From: Luteirhabdus pelagi
GTDB taxonomy: Bacteria > Bacteroidota > Bacteroidia > Flavobacteriales > Flavobacteriaceae
Direction of reading: 5' to 3'
Assembly (NCBI RefSeq): GCF_016827595.1
Contig: NZ_JAECMS010000004.1
Coordinates: 283,060-347,059 of the forward strand
Length of the DNA: 64,000 bases
A program made the translations under genes and the position numbers. This document shows positions 1 to 7,633 of the stretch, in pieces. Under the pieces are notes generated by a model. That model saw only the letters and a list, made by a program, of their open reading frames with translations. It was not told where the DNA came from and searched no databases. Positions within the stretch are counted from its first letter, which is position 1. Each line of letters starts with the position of its first letter.

Positions 1-424
1 TTGGGTTGATAATTCGAATAAGCAGCCATACGATGGCGATTAGGATAAGTCCGCCCACATATTCCCCCACTACAAATTGCCATCCTAAAAAAATGGAAAT
101 GATAATTCCCAATTCAATGACCAAATTGGTAGACGCCAAAAGAAATGCCATGGAGGATACGAAGCTTGCGCCTTTTTTAAAAATGGACTTTGCACTAGCC
201 AGCGCCGCGAAGCTACAGGAACTGCTTATAAAGCCGAAGAACGTACCCAATAGTACGCCCTTCGCTTCATCTTTGCCCATGGTTTCCTGCATTCGTTTTT
301 CAGTAACGAACACCTGAATCATACTGCTAATAACATATCCAAGAATAAACGCCCAAAGCGCCATCCAGAAGAAACCTACACTGGTATTGGCAGCTTCGCC
401 CCATTTTTCAAGAAATTGTTGCAT
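1..424 (-). CDS. Permease, YraQ/ArsP-like (partial, C-terminus outside window)
   Basis: The reading frame is open on the minus strand from an ATG at 424 to the window edge, giving about 141 residues. The protein starts MQQFLEKWGEAANTSVGFFW and has several hydrophobic segments; a stretch reading FFGFISSSCSFAALASAK is typical of the YraQ/DUF318 permease family linked to export of arsenic or divalent metals. It is first in a minus-strand row, 28 bases before a small HMA-domain protein, so a role in heavy-metal export is the natural inference. Family assignment rests on the N-terminal third only. Substrate unknown. Confidence 0.7.
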   Translation of the reverse strand, partial: MQQFLEKWGEAANTSVGFFWMALWAFILGYVISSMIQVFVTEKRMQETMGKDEAKGVLLGTFFGFISSSCSFAALASAKSIFKKGASFVSSMAFLLASTNLVIELGIIISIFLGWQFVVGEYVGGLILIAIVWLLIRIINP

Positions 425-452
425 TATAGTTTTTTATGGAAGTTGGGGGAAC

Positions 453-839
453 CTAGTTCCCATCGTCGTCTTGGTCTTCCTTATTCATTTCATGATCTTT
501 CTTTATCTCATCATCGCGGTAACGACAGCAATCGTGAACGCTGTTGTAAGCTTCTTCGGTTGCGGTTACCATTTTAGTATCGTGCCCTACATCGGCAACG
601 CTTTGGTGGATGTTCTCTAGATCGGTTTTGCGTTCATCATATATCACACTTAAATAGTGCGTGTGTATGTCCCAAGTAGCCGATTTCACACCTTTGGTGC
701 GAATGGCTGCTTTTTCGATACGTTCTTTGCACATGCCGCAAACACCATCCACCTGAAAGGCAGCTTTGGCATTTTTATCCTGTGCGAACGCAAACGTTCC
801 GATAAATAAGGAAATACAAATTAGCATTACATTTTTCAT
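453..839 (-). CDS. Exported heavy-metal-associated (HMA) domain protein
   Basis: This 128-residue protein has a signal peptide (about residues 1-19, ending FAFAQ) and one HMA/MerP-like fold with the metal-binding pair C34-G-M-C37, followed by KERIEKA and the usual KGVKSA turn. The C-terminal 25 residues are rich in Asp, Glu and Lys and contain HDCC, which may add metal ligands. HMA proteins bind Cu(I) or similar soft metals and pass them to partners. It lies between the metal-permease fragment and a TonB receptor in one direction, with 21 bases to the receptor, so it is probably a periplasmic chaperone of the same operon. The metal is not proven. Confidence 0.85.
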   Translation of the reverse strand: MKNVMLICISLFIGTFAFAQDKNAKAAFQVDGVCGMCKERIEKAAIRTKGVKSATWDIHTHYLSVIYDERKTDLENIHQSVADVGHDTKMVTATEEAYNSVHDCCRYRDDEIKKDHEMNKEDQDDDGN

Positions 840-860
840 AGTTATAAAGGTATTAGGTTT

Positions 861-3098
861 TTACTTCAATTTAAAACGGAAGCCTGCATAATACATACTT
901 CCAAAAATAGGACCATACACGTTTGTGGTGTCAAAATAAGGTCCAAAAGGATCGTTAGCCGAGATAATCGGGTTTTCCTGTCGTGTATTCGTAATGTTTT
1001 CACCTCCTACATATACTTCAAAAGCATTGGAAAACACCTTTGTTACTTGTGCATTCAAGGTTGTAACGGTGGGCGATTCATCGGGCAATTGAAATTGCAT
1101 CGGACTGCTCTGGGTATCGGGATACCGCTGATTTCCCAACCAATTATAGGTAGCATCAAATTTCCATTGAGATCCGTTGTCCTTCAACTCGGTTTCATAC
1201 GAAGCATTCGCAAAAATTCGATGGTCGGGCGTTAATGGCTTCTGCTTTTCACCTGAAAGATAATCTGTCTTCACATCATAATACTTGTAGGCTGTTCGAA
1301 GGTTAAACCGCTGAAACGGCGAATAGCTCAACTCCACTTGATAATTGTTAGAGTAACTGTTTCCCTCCAAATTATAGAATAGAATCTCGGTAGGATTTTC
1401 CCAATCGACCACCACCTGGTTTTGAAAATCGGTACGATAGAAATCGAAGGCTACATCTCCCTTTCTTCCAAAAAGCTCGAACCCTTGCAAAAAGGAAGCC
1501 CCGTAATTCCAGGCTATTTCGGGTTCCAAGCCATAAATTGGCCCATCGGCATTCAAAATCTGAATGTTTCGCGAAGAAGCAAACAGACGTTGGTTTTCGG
1601 CGAAGATATTCGGACTTCTTTTACCGCGGCCCGCCGAAAAGCGAAAGACTCCCTTTTCCCACAACGTATAGCGACCATGAATCCTGGGCGTAACAAACGT
1701 ACCCAACAAGTTATGGAAGTCGATACGCAGGCCAGCGGTCATGCTAAAATTCTCCAAGTCGTCGTAGGCATATTCAAAAAACGCTCCGATGGAATTCTCG
1801 GCACGGCTAAAATCGGTTCCCTCCACAGATTCTTCGTAGGTGTCATGGGCATAGTTTAAGCCTGTTTTGAACTTATGGCGCGAATCGCTAATGATGGAGT
1901 TGTACAACGCACTTGCAAAAACACTTTCGTGTTTTATATCATACGGCCGCAAACCGAAATAAGAGTTTTGGTCATGCGTACTGTACGCCAATTGCAGCCC
2001 GACACTCTGCCATGGAAGGTCGGGATTTACGTATCCTATTTTACTGGAAAGATCGATACGCTCTGTATCGATTTCACTTCCCCAATTGTTGGTCGTTCCG
2101 CGATCGGTATCGGGGTTAAAATCGACCTGCCCCGTTTGTTTTGCATCATTTAGATAGCGTGCATTAAAAAATGCGACCCACCCTTTCTCGTTATCGGTAT
2201 ACTGCCAACGGTTCATAATATTGATCTGTTCCTGAAGTGGCATATCCAAGAAACCATCGTCGTTGTTGTCAAATTTTTCTTTTCGAAGATTGCCGTGGGC
2301 ATAGATTCCTGTTGAAATTTTATCGGTCACTTCCGTATTGACGTGCGTATTCAACTCTAATCGACCATTCAACGAACCGTATCCGTTTACAAAAAGTTTC
2401 GCATCTTTTGAAGGTTTCTGCAGTTCCGCATTAATCTGTCCCGTAAAGCTTTCAAAACCGTTTACAACGCTTCCAGCGCCTTTGGTAATTTGGATGCTTT
2501 CCACCCACGTACCCGGAATAAAACTTAGGCCGTACGCTTGGGCCGCCCCTCGAATAGCAGGAACGTTTTCAATGGTCATTAAAATATACGGACTTGTGAG
2601 GCCGAGCATCTTAACCTGTCGTGTTCCCGTTACCGCATCGGCAAAGTTCACATCGATAGACGGATTGGTCTCAAAGCTCTCAGCAAGATTGCAGCATGCC
2701 GCTTTCAACAGTTCATCGCTACTAACGTTGATGACATTCTGCGCCTGAAGAAACGAACGTGACATGGCTTCCTTTCTAGCAGAAATGGTCACCTCGTCCA
2801 AAGAGGCTTTGGGTTGTAATGTATGTTCTACAGCTGTTGTAGCGTTTATTGTAATGGTATCGGTTTTATACCCTACAAAGCTTATGATAAGTTCGGTATA
2901 CTCTTCTTTATAGTTGATGCTGAAATTTCCGTTGAAATCAGAAACGGCACCTACTTCGGTATCTTTCCAAAACACATTTGCACCGGGCAGTGGTGAGTTG
3001 GCCTCTGGAGCAGCACCATCGTAGATAATCCCTTCCAGTTTTTCTTGTGAAAAGGAAAGTATTGGTAATAGAAGTACTAGATATTTTAAATATTTCAT
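861..3098 (-). CDS. TonB-dependent outer-membrane receptor
   Basis: This is a 745-residue outer-membrane receptor. In order: signal peptide (MKYLKYLVLLLPILSFSQ), a carboxypeptidase-regulatory-like beta domain (about 20-105) starting with the usual LEGIIYDG, a plug domain (about 110-230, with IENVPAIRG and GAGSVVNGFESFTGQIN), and a beta-barrel ending in GFRFKLK, a terminal aromatic-rich strand. The plug carries an uncommon CC pair (AACCNLAESFETNPSIDV). TonB receptors import metal chelates and other ligands with energy from TonB-ExbB-ExbD. Flanking HMA genes suggest a metal or metallophore ligand; that is inferred from context only. Confidence 0.88.
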   Translation of the reverse strand: MKYLKYLVLLLPILSFSQEKLEGIIYDGAAPEANSPLPGANVFWKDTEVGAVSDFNGNFSINYKEEYTELIISFVGYKTDTITINATTAVEHTLQPKASLDEVTISARKEAMSRSFLQAQNVINVSSDELLKAACCNLAESFETNPSIDVNFADAVTGTRQVKMLGLTSPYILMTIENVPAIRGAAQAYGLSFIPGTWVESIQITKGAGSVVNGFESFTGQINAELQKPSKDAKLFVNGYGSLNGRLELNTHVNTEVTDKISTGIYAHGNLRKEKFDNNDDGFLDMPLQEQINIMNRWQYTDNEKGWVAFFNARYLNDAKQTGQVDFNPDTDRGTTNNWGSEIDTERIDLSSKIGYVNPDLPWQSVGLQLAYSTHDQNSYFGLRPYDIKHESVFASALYNSIISDSRHKFKTGLNYAHDTYEESVEGTDFSRAENSIGAFFEYAYDDLENFSMTAGLRIDFHNLLGTFVTPRIHGRYTLWEKGVFRFSAGRGKRSPNIFAENQRLFASSRNIQILNADGPIYGLEPEIAWNYGASFLQGFELFGRKGDVAFDFYRTDFQNQVVVDWENPTEILFYNLEGNSYSNNYQVELSYSPFQRFNLRTAYKYYDVKTDYLSGEKQKPLTPDHRIFANASYETELKDNGSQWKFDATYNWLGNQRYPDTQSSPMQFQLPDESPTVTTLNAQVTKVFSNAFEVYVGGENITNTRQENPIISANDPFGPYFDTTNVYGPIFGSMYYAGFRFKLK

Positions 3099-3108
3099 GG
3101 GGACTTTT

Positions 3109-3834
3109 TTATGCTAGGTTGAATAATAGGGTGAGGGCCATGATAATCATCACGGCATTTTCGATAAAGGTGGCCTCTGTCATGGGAAGATTCAGTGCGG
3201 TACCGAGACAAGCACATTTAATTTTCTTCTTATCGAGCAACGTTCGGACCACGCCTATGGTGGTAATCCCAAGAATTATAATGGTTACAATTAGGGCTAT
3301 TTTCACCTCGATTCGCATTAAAAAAAGTATACCCAATGCGGTTTCAATGAATGGATATATTTTTCCGTATGCCGGAACAGCCTTTGCCAACGGATCGTAC
3401 ATCTGAAAGCTTTGTGGAAATCCTTTTAAATCGAGCATCTTAAAAAAGCTGAAAACGATATAAAACAATCCCATAAAGTCGAGCATGGCTGCTTGTGTGT
3501 TCCACTCTTCAATATGAAGCAAAATAGAAGCCGTTGCAATATAGGCGAAGATGAGAAACAGCGGTTGTAATTGTTGCCATTTCGATTTTTCTTCACCGGC
3601 ATCGGAAAAGGAAGAAATAGTCTTTTGCGTTTCCTTTTCTGAAATGGTATACTTTGACGGTAGTGCCTTTTGAAGGAGAGAAAGGGAAATATGCTGGTTA
3701 CTGGTAATGATTGCCTCACCTGCTTGTAAATCGACGTCTACATCGGTTACCTCAGCAAGGGCGTTTAGGTTTTTTTCTACGGAAGCCTTACAACCTTTGC
3801 AGGTCATTCCGCTTATATTATACGTATGAGTCAT
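3109..3834 (-). CDS. HMA domain fused to MauE/DoxX-like membrane domain
   Basis: The protein is 241 residues. The first 65 residues form an HMA domain with M10-T-C12-K-G-C15, the standard Cu(I)-type site. The rest has four or five membrane segments resembling the MauE/DoxX-like family (redox or thiol-handling membrane proteins), with a lone CAC near residue 205. HMA plus MauE fusions occur in Bacteroidota metal clusters. It ends 10 bases before the TonB receptor start and is likely cotranscribed with it. A role in moving a soft metal across the inner membrane, or in thiol redox around it, is inference. Confidence 0.8.
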   Translation of the reverse strand: MTHTYNISGMTCKGCKASVEKNLNALAEVTDVDVDLQAGEAIITSNQHISLSLLQKALPSKYTISEKETQKTISSFSDAGEEKSKWQQLQPLFLIFAYIATASILLHIEEWNTQAAMLDFMGLFYIVFSFFKMLDLKGFPQSFQMYDPLAKAVPAYGKIYPFIETALGILFLMRIEVKIALIVTIIILGITTIGVVRTLLDKKKIKCACLGTALNLPMTEATFIENAVMIIMALTLLFNLA

Positions 3835-3844
3835 GGCGTTTGAA

Positions 3845-3927
3845 ATTCAAATTATACAATAGGATACACAGCTTTATAAGCTGGATATTAAGGCTGCTAC
3901 GGGCAACCTCATTATTATAATTTGAAT
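3845..3927. repeat. Long-arm inverted repeat between two metal-cluster genes
   Basis: ATTCAAATTATA at 3845-3856 is repeated exactly as its reverse complement at 3916-3927, a perfect 12-bp arm on each side. A smaller hairpin CAGCTT-TAT-AAGCTG lies inside at 3869-3883. The whole sits in the gap between the HYC_CC_PP-like gene and the HMA-MauE gene. It could be a leader structure for the downstream minus-strand genes or a degenerate terminator; there is no clean T-run beside the outer arms. Confidence 0.5.
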
Positions 3928-3928
3928 A

Positions 3929-4333
3929 TCAAATGAGAAAGGTTTGATAGAGTACCGGCAGGTCCCTATCTAAGGGTGGTGGATTGTATTCCGAAAAAGA
4001 AGGTTGCTCGGCATCTAAATTTGTTTGGATGTCCAACACGAAAACCGAGACAAAAGCATAAGCGAAGGTTACGTCAAAGTCAACATCAAACGATGCCTTC
4101 ACAAACGTATCATCCGTTTCTACCGAAGTATACTCTGTATTACAGCAGGAGTCATCGTCGGGTTCACTAACGGAAGGTTCATCACATACATCCACAGCTT
4201 TATCCATACCACAGGAAAGATGGGCTTCACCTAGGGTAAGCTTCGCCATCATTTCCATTCCGCCACAAAAATGTTGCGAATAGGAGATTCCGCTGCTGCT
4301 AAGAAGCAACAGTAAAGATAATGCTATGGACAT
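3929..4333 (-). CDS. HYC_CC_PP-family exported protein
   Basis: The product is 134 residues if it starts at the ATG at 4333; a longer frame to 4372 would run back across the promoter box and terminator hairpin, so I chose 4333. It has a signal peptide (MSIALSLLLLLSSSGISYSQ), then H21-F22-C23, a C63-C64 pair and P118-P120 near the end. This is the HYC_CC_PP pattern of a small Bacteroidota family of unknown function that tends to lie in metal-related loci. Further Cys, Met, Asp and Glu residues could bind metal. It follows two small lipoproteins on the same strand but has its own promoter-like box. Confidence 0.75.
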   Translation of the reverse strand: MSIALSLLLLLSSSGISYSQHFCGGMEMMAKLTLGEAHLSCGMDKAVDVCDEPSVSEPDDDSCCNTEYTSVETDDTFVKASFDVDFDVTFAYAFVSVFVLDIQTNLDAEQPSFSEYNPPPLDRDLPVLYQTFLI

Positions 4334-4349
4334 CACTTTTTGCACGGTG

Positions 4350-4357
4350 CAAAGATA
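4350..4357 (-). promoter_or_regulatory. Promoter -7 box (TATCTTTG)
   Basis: On the minus strand this reads TATCTTTG, matching the Bacteroidota -7 consensus TAnnTTTG. It is 16 bases upstream of the ATG at 4333 and directly downstream of a terminator, so the HYC_CC_PP gene would have a leader of only about a dozen bases. No clear -33 TTTG is seen at the right spacing. Confidence 0.5.
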
Positions 4358-4358
4358 C

Positions 4359-4386
4359 AAAAAAGACTGCACATTGGCAGTCTTTT
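4359..4386 (-). terminator. Rho-independent terminator
   Basis: Perfect 10-bp stem AAAAGACTGC / GCAGTCTTTT with loop ACATTG, followed on the minus strand by a T-run. It closes the transcription unit of the two lipoprotein genes that end at 4404, and separates it from the HYC_CC_PP gene. Confidence 0.8.
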
Positions 4387-4403
4387 CGTATAGGGCTAAC
4401 GCC

Positions 4404-4847
4404 TTAGTTATTTTTATTCAAAACTCTTCTGCCTTTTTCAATGGCGGAATTCATCTTCTGCTTCATTTCATTGACACTCTTTTCATACCCATCGAGCAGT
4501 TGTTCCTTTTCTTCGGAAAGCTCCTTCCCCTTATTGATTTCCTCGAAGGTGAAATCGCCTCCAAAGTCTCGCATCCAATTCATCATACCCTCATTGGCTT
4601 CCTGAAGGTCGGCAATTGCATCTTTATAAATAGAGTCTTTTTTCGCCAACTTCATTTCCGTTTCCAATTTTCCGGTAAGTTCACCAATGGTAGACATTTT
4701 CGGCATCATTTCATCGTGAACGGCAACGATTTCCTTCATCTGAAGTACACTATCAGAGGTTTCGTTTTCAGCTTCACCTTGATTTTTACAACTGAATGCG
4801 AAGGTTATTAAAAAGAGTGAAAGGATAATGCTAAATTGGTTTCGCAT
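4404..4847 (-). CDS. Small helical lipoprotein
   Basis: I chose the ATG at 4847 (147 residues); a start 14 codons earlier would overlap the preceding gene and spoil the signal. The N-terminus is a lipoprotein signal ending AFSC, with Cys as residue 19. The mature part is charged and almost wholly helical, with heptad-like runs (EMKLAKKDSIYKDAIADLQE; EEKEQLLDGYEKSVNEMKQK). Similar flavobacterial proteins carry the uninformative name viral A-type inclusion protein. It follows a DUF3347-type lipoprotein by 13 bases and precedes a terminator. Function unknown; part of the metal-related block by position. Confidence 0.65.
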   Translation of the reverse strand: MRNQFSIILSLFLITFAFSCKNQGEAENETSDSVLQMKEIVAVHDEMMPKMSTIGELTGKLETEMKLAKKDSIYKDAIADLQEANEGMMNWMRDFGGDFTFEEINKGKELSEEKEQLLDGYEKSVNEMKQKMNSAIEKGRRVLNKNN

Positions 4848-4860
4848 AATATGTAAATTA

Positions 4861-5397
4861 TTAATGTATTTGAGACGTAACTTTCCCACATTTCAGCATT
4901 TTATCGCCGAAGTAAGGATTGCGAATTTCTTCCGATTCGCTTAACCAATAGGCACCTTTGTTATCGAAAGCCATCGGACAGTATTGTTTGTAGATAACGC
5001 CGCCATCGAGCGCATCCATCATCATTTTTTCTACTTCATTCGTCAGAATCATGAATGCTGTTCGCTGTACTTCCACATCATCGGCTTCCTTGATACTTTG
5101 GGCAGCTTTCATGGCAGCAGGCTCCACTCCTACGTTCGCAAAATCGGTCATAAGATTGGAAGCTGCAGCTTTTGCCTTTTCGGCATCGGTTTCAACCAAG
5201 GCCGACTTCACATCGATGTAACTCGCAAAGATTTTTCGCATTCCGTCATCGTTAAAGTTGATTTGATCGAGCTGTTGGGGATTTTTCTCAATTTCCGTTG
5301 TGGTTTCTTCTTCGGCTACATCTTGTTTTTTCTTATCATCGGCACAAGATGTCAGTACAAGAGCAATCAATGCTAATAAGGCAACTATTTTTTTCAT
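4861..5397 (-). CDS. DUF3347-type lipoprotein, likely metal binding
   Basis: The start at 5397 gives MKKIVALLALIALVLTSCAD, a clean lipoprotein signal; the protein is 178 residues. The middle is a helical DUF3347-like region (about 45-130). The C-terminal part has the family signature YKQYCPMAFDNKGAYWLS, then NPYFGDKMLKCG, in which conserved Cys, Met and Tyr are thought to bind copper; the same motif occurs next to CusB-type efflux proteins. With HMA proteins nearby, copper is the best guess. A TACATTTG box lies about 20 bases upstream. Confidence 0.75.
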   Translation of the reverse strand: MKKIVALLALIALVLTSCADDKKKQDVAEEETTTEIEKNPQQLDQINFNDDGMRKIFASYIDVKSALVETDAEKAKAAASNLMTDFANVGVEPAAMKAAQSIKEADDVEVQRTAFMILTNEVEKMMMDALDGGVIYKQYCPMAFDNKGAYWLSESEEIRNPYFGDKMLKCGKVTSQIH

Positions 5398-5417
5398 GGT
5401 TTGTTTCTTTAGGGACA

Positions 5418-5425
5418 CAAATGTA
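5418..5425 (-). promoter_or_regulatory. Promoter -7 box (TACATTTG)
   Basis: The minus strand reads TACATTTG, a match to TAnnTTTG, 20 bases before the ATG at 5397 and just after the stop of the upstream exosortase-associated gene. It probably starts the DUF3347 and helical lipoprotein unit, which ends at the terminator at 4359-4386. Confidence 0.5.
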
Positions 5426-5433
5426 CTAAAAAC

Positions 5434-5859
5434 CTATTTTTTTCTATAGAAATAAAACGCCGGAATAAGCAGCAACAATAGGATGGGTTGAATAAGCAAT
5501 CGTCGTACATAAAACAATGGCAAATACTGTCCTGGCTGGTACTGAAGGAGTAGAAAGGTAAAGATCCCCCCAAATAGAATTAAAAATGCTATATAGACTG
5601 ATATGCTTAGTCGCAGTACTTCCTTAGAACGAAACACTAGCCATATAACTCCAAGCGATAAGAGTGTGTTCAGCGCATAGCGGAACAATAGGGAGGACAC
5701 TAGTTTTCCAAATTCAAGCTTCGGAAGTTGCGAGGCTACATATTCACTATTGAAAAATTCGAGTAATGGATCGTAAAACAGCGTGTTCTGGAAATAGCGA
5801 ACCGCCACTAAGCCAATAAGCAATACAAATACCAAAAAGATTACTACGCCCTTTTTCAC
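5434..5859 (-). CDS. Exosortase F system-associated membrane protein
   Basis: A 141-residue protein with about four membrane segments (5-22, 60-75, 85-103, 123-138) and an extracytoplasmic loop with LPKLEFGKLVSS. It overlaps the end of the XrtF exosortase gene by 4 bases (ATGA-type overlap), the usual arrangement for the exosortase F system-associated family. It presumably helps the exosortase; no catalytic motif is visible. Identification relies mainly on size, topology and coupling to xrtF. Confidence 0.82.
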   Translation of the reverse strand: MKKGVVIFLVFVLLIGLVAVRYFQNTLFYDPLLEFFNSEYVASQLPKLEFGKLVSSLLFRYALNTLLSLGVIWLVFRSKEVLRLSISVYIAFLILFGGIFTFLLLQYQPGQYLPLFYVRRLLIQPILLLLLIPAFYFYRKK

Positions 5860-6395
5860 CTATTCTTCATTTTTGAACGAATCCAAACAATCCAAAGCGC
5901 AAATAATACTCCATAGATGAATAGTGGAAATGCGATATCATGTAAAAACGTTGAATACTCGGGATATTCATACAACCCAATTCCGAACAACGCTACCCGA
6001 ATCACATTAAAACCATATAGTAATACAGTACCGGCCATAAGAAATAGCAACGTTCGCTTAGTCCCTTGCCAAAACGCCAATATGAATGCAGCAAACAACA
6101 ATAAGACGCTTACCGAATTACAGCCTTCCACAATTCTCAGCACATATTGATTATCGACGTAATATTGCACCCATGGCTCTGCAACATCAATATAGGTTTT
6201 CGTTTCATACCCCAATGTTTCACTCACACTCCGAGCTTGCTCAGCCACAAGATTTGTGATGTAATCGGGATGGTTTTGTGAACCCCAATCGAATTGAAGA
6301 TATAGTGAATATAGAAATATCAGTAGCAGATAAACTCCTAAAAAGACGCCGATGAACTGAAGTACCGGTCGGTATTTGTTGAAAAGTTGCTTCAA
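5856..6395 (-). CDS. xrtF: Exosortase XrtF (membrane cysteine protease)
   Basis: A 179-residue integral membrane protein of the exosortase/archaeosortase superfamily. The catalytic triad is visible: C92 in EGCNS, R133 in FNVIRVAL and H152 in LHD. XrtF is the Bacteroidota type; such enzymes cleave C-terminal sorting signals of exported proteins and probably join them to a surface anchor. Downstream and overlapping is its usual partner. No PEP-CTERM-like target gene is obvious in the window, so substrates must be elsewhere. It is divergent from the GAF-domain gene. Confidence 0.92.
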   Translation of the reverse strand: MKQLFNKYRPVLQFIGVFLGVYLLLIFLYSLYLQFDWGSQNHPDYITNLVAEQARSVSETLGYETKTYIDVAEPWVQYYVDNQYVLRIVEGCNSVSVLLLFAAFILAFWQGTKRTLLFLMAGTVLLYGFNVIRVALFGIGLYEYPEYSTFLHDIAFPLFIYGVLFALWIVWIRSKMKNR

Positions 6396-6480
6396 TGAAA
6401 TAGGCTATTTTAACAAAAATAAAGGAATTACCGCTGTGGATTGTCTATCAATTGAAATACTTTTACCCAAAACATCAGCT

Positions 6481-6936
6481 ATGCCGTTCGAAGCCCTTAA
6501 AGCCAAAGTTTCTACTATATTGAATAATTCCTCTGAATCGGCGGAATCAAGAATGACGGAAGTTTGTGAATTATTGCAAAGCTCTATTGGCTATTACAAT
6601 TGGGTCGGCTTCTATTTTGCGAACCATGAAGAACGAACGCTTCATTTAAAAGCCTTCGCTGGCGAACCGACCGATCATACGGTTATTCCCTTTGGAAAAG
6701 GTATTTGCGGTCAGGTAGCCGAACGGAATGAGAATTTTGTGGTGCCCGATGTGAAAGCACAAAACAACTACATTGCCTGTAGTATGTTCGTAAAAGCTGA
6801 AATCGTTATTCCGTTGTTTAAGGACGGGAAGAATATCGGCCAAATCGATATCGATTCGCATACCGAGGATCCTTTTTCGGTTGAAGACGAACGCTTCTTG
6901 GAATGGGTGAATGAGCAGGTGGCGGAGATTTTGTAG
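6481..6936 (+). CDS. GAF-domain protein, free methionine-(R)-sulfoxide reductase-like
   Basis: I chose the ATG at 6481 (151 residues); a longer frame starts inside xrtF on the other strand. The whole protein is one GAF domain with GYYNWVGFYF, FGKGICGQVA (C76), NYIACS (C100) and GQIDIDS, the pattern of the YebR/fRMsr family that reduces free methionine-R-sulfoxide. C76 and C100 are 24 residues apart, as are Cys94 and Cys118 in the E. coli enzyme as I recall it. The equivalent of Cys84 is missing (the segment reads GEPTDHTVIP). Cytosolic oxidative-stress repair is likely but the altered cysteine set leaves some doubt. Confidence 0.8.
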   Translation: MPFEALKAKVSTILNNSSESAESRMTEVCELLQSSIGYYNWVGFYFANHEERTLHLKAFAGEPTDHTVIPFGKGICGQVAERNENFVVPDVKAQNNYIACSMFVKAEIVIPLFKDGKNIGQIDIDSHTEDPFSVEDERFLEWVNEQVAEIL

Positions 6937-6983
6937 CATGAATACACTGGGAGCTCTTCAACTACCCTTCGATGCTTCGACTT

Positions 6984-7003
6984 CCTGTCTGCCGACAAGC
7001 AGG
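6984..7003. repeat. Degenerate copy of a 20-bp palindromic element
   Basis: CCTGTCTGCCGACAAGCAGG differs by three transitions from the perfect palindrome CCTGCCTGCCGGCAGGCAGG found in the tRNA-Gly remnant at 32008-32027. It lies between two convergent genes, inside a stretch (6950-7035) rich in CTTCGA and CTCAG motifs that resembles dispersed intergenic repeats of Bacteroidota. Confidence 0.6.
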
Positions 7004-7052
7004 CCCTCAGCACAGGCAAGCTCAGGGTGAAACCGGTCTTGCTAGTATTAGT

Positions 7053-7550
7053 TTATTCAACCATATTAGTAGTAGCCACCTCTCTGTGTAATTTCCATCG
7101 ACCGTCATTTTTGTCCTTTTTCAAAATGGCTAAAAAGGTATCTGTAATTTCAACTGCTTCGCCCTCTTTATTGGTATAGTAAACAGAGCTTGTCCCAAAA
7201 TCATATGCCACACTATCACTTACGATGATTGTCTCTTTGGGCCTCATAATTAAACTGTCGTAACTAAATAATTCATTTGGGTTCGACCTTTGTGTTTTAT
7301 ATTGCTCCCATTCTCCACAAATTGGGGTTAATGATATAATGTCTTGCGTTCCAAACATTTTAAGATCTTGATATCTTTTTTCCTTAATTGCAAGCTCAAA
7401 GCCACTTCTTGTTTCTTCAATTGATTTTAATTCTGCTTCAATATCAATTTCATTTTCAACGGACATTTGAGTTTTTTCGTCTACTTTACTTTCATGGTTA
7501 TTACAAGCTGCAACCATATTTAAAATTGCCAACAAATATAAAAGTCTCAT
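7053..7550 (-). CDS. Lipoprotein with SnoaL/DUF4440-like fold
   Basis: The 165-residue protein has a short signal with a lipobox MVAAC (Cys16). After an acidic linker the region from about 40 to the end has the pattern of a small NTF2/SnoaL-type domain: a helix with EETRSGFELAIKEKRYQDL, then beta strands ending GRWKLHREVATT. These domains bind small ligands or act as enzymes, but no specific substrate can be read here. It stands alone between the GAF gene (convergent) and a MacB-type permease. Confidence 0.6.
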   Translation of the reverse strand: MRLLYLLAILNMVAACNNHESKVDEKTQMSVENEIDIEAELKSIEETRSGFELAIKEKRYQDLKMFGTQDIISLTPICGEWEQYKTQRSNPNELFSYDSLIMRPKETIIVSDSVAYDFGTSSVYYTNKEGEAVEITDTFLAILKKDKNDGRWKLHREVATTNMVE

Positions 7551-7633
7551 ACGCTATGAATTTTGGTTAGTTTATTTTCAATTCGGAATAACAGCCCTGG
7601 GTCAACAAACCTGTAGGCACATCCCAATATTTT

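Noticed and set aside
1047..2748. Several open frames on the plus strand opposite the TonB receptor
   Set aside because: They are shadows of the 745-residue receptor: no signals, odd composition, fully inside a well-supported gene.
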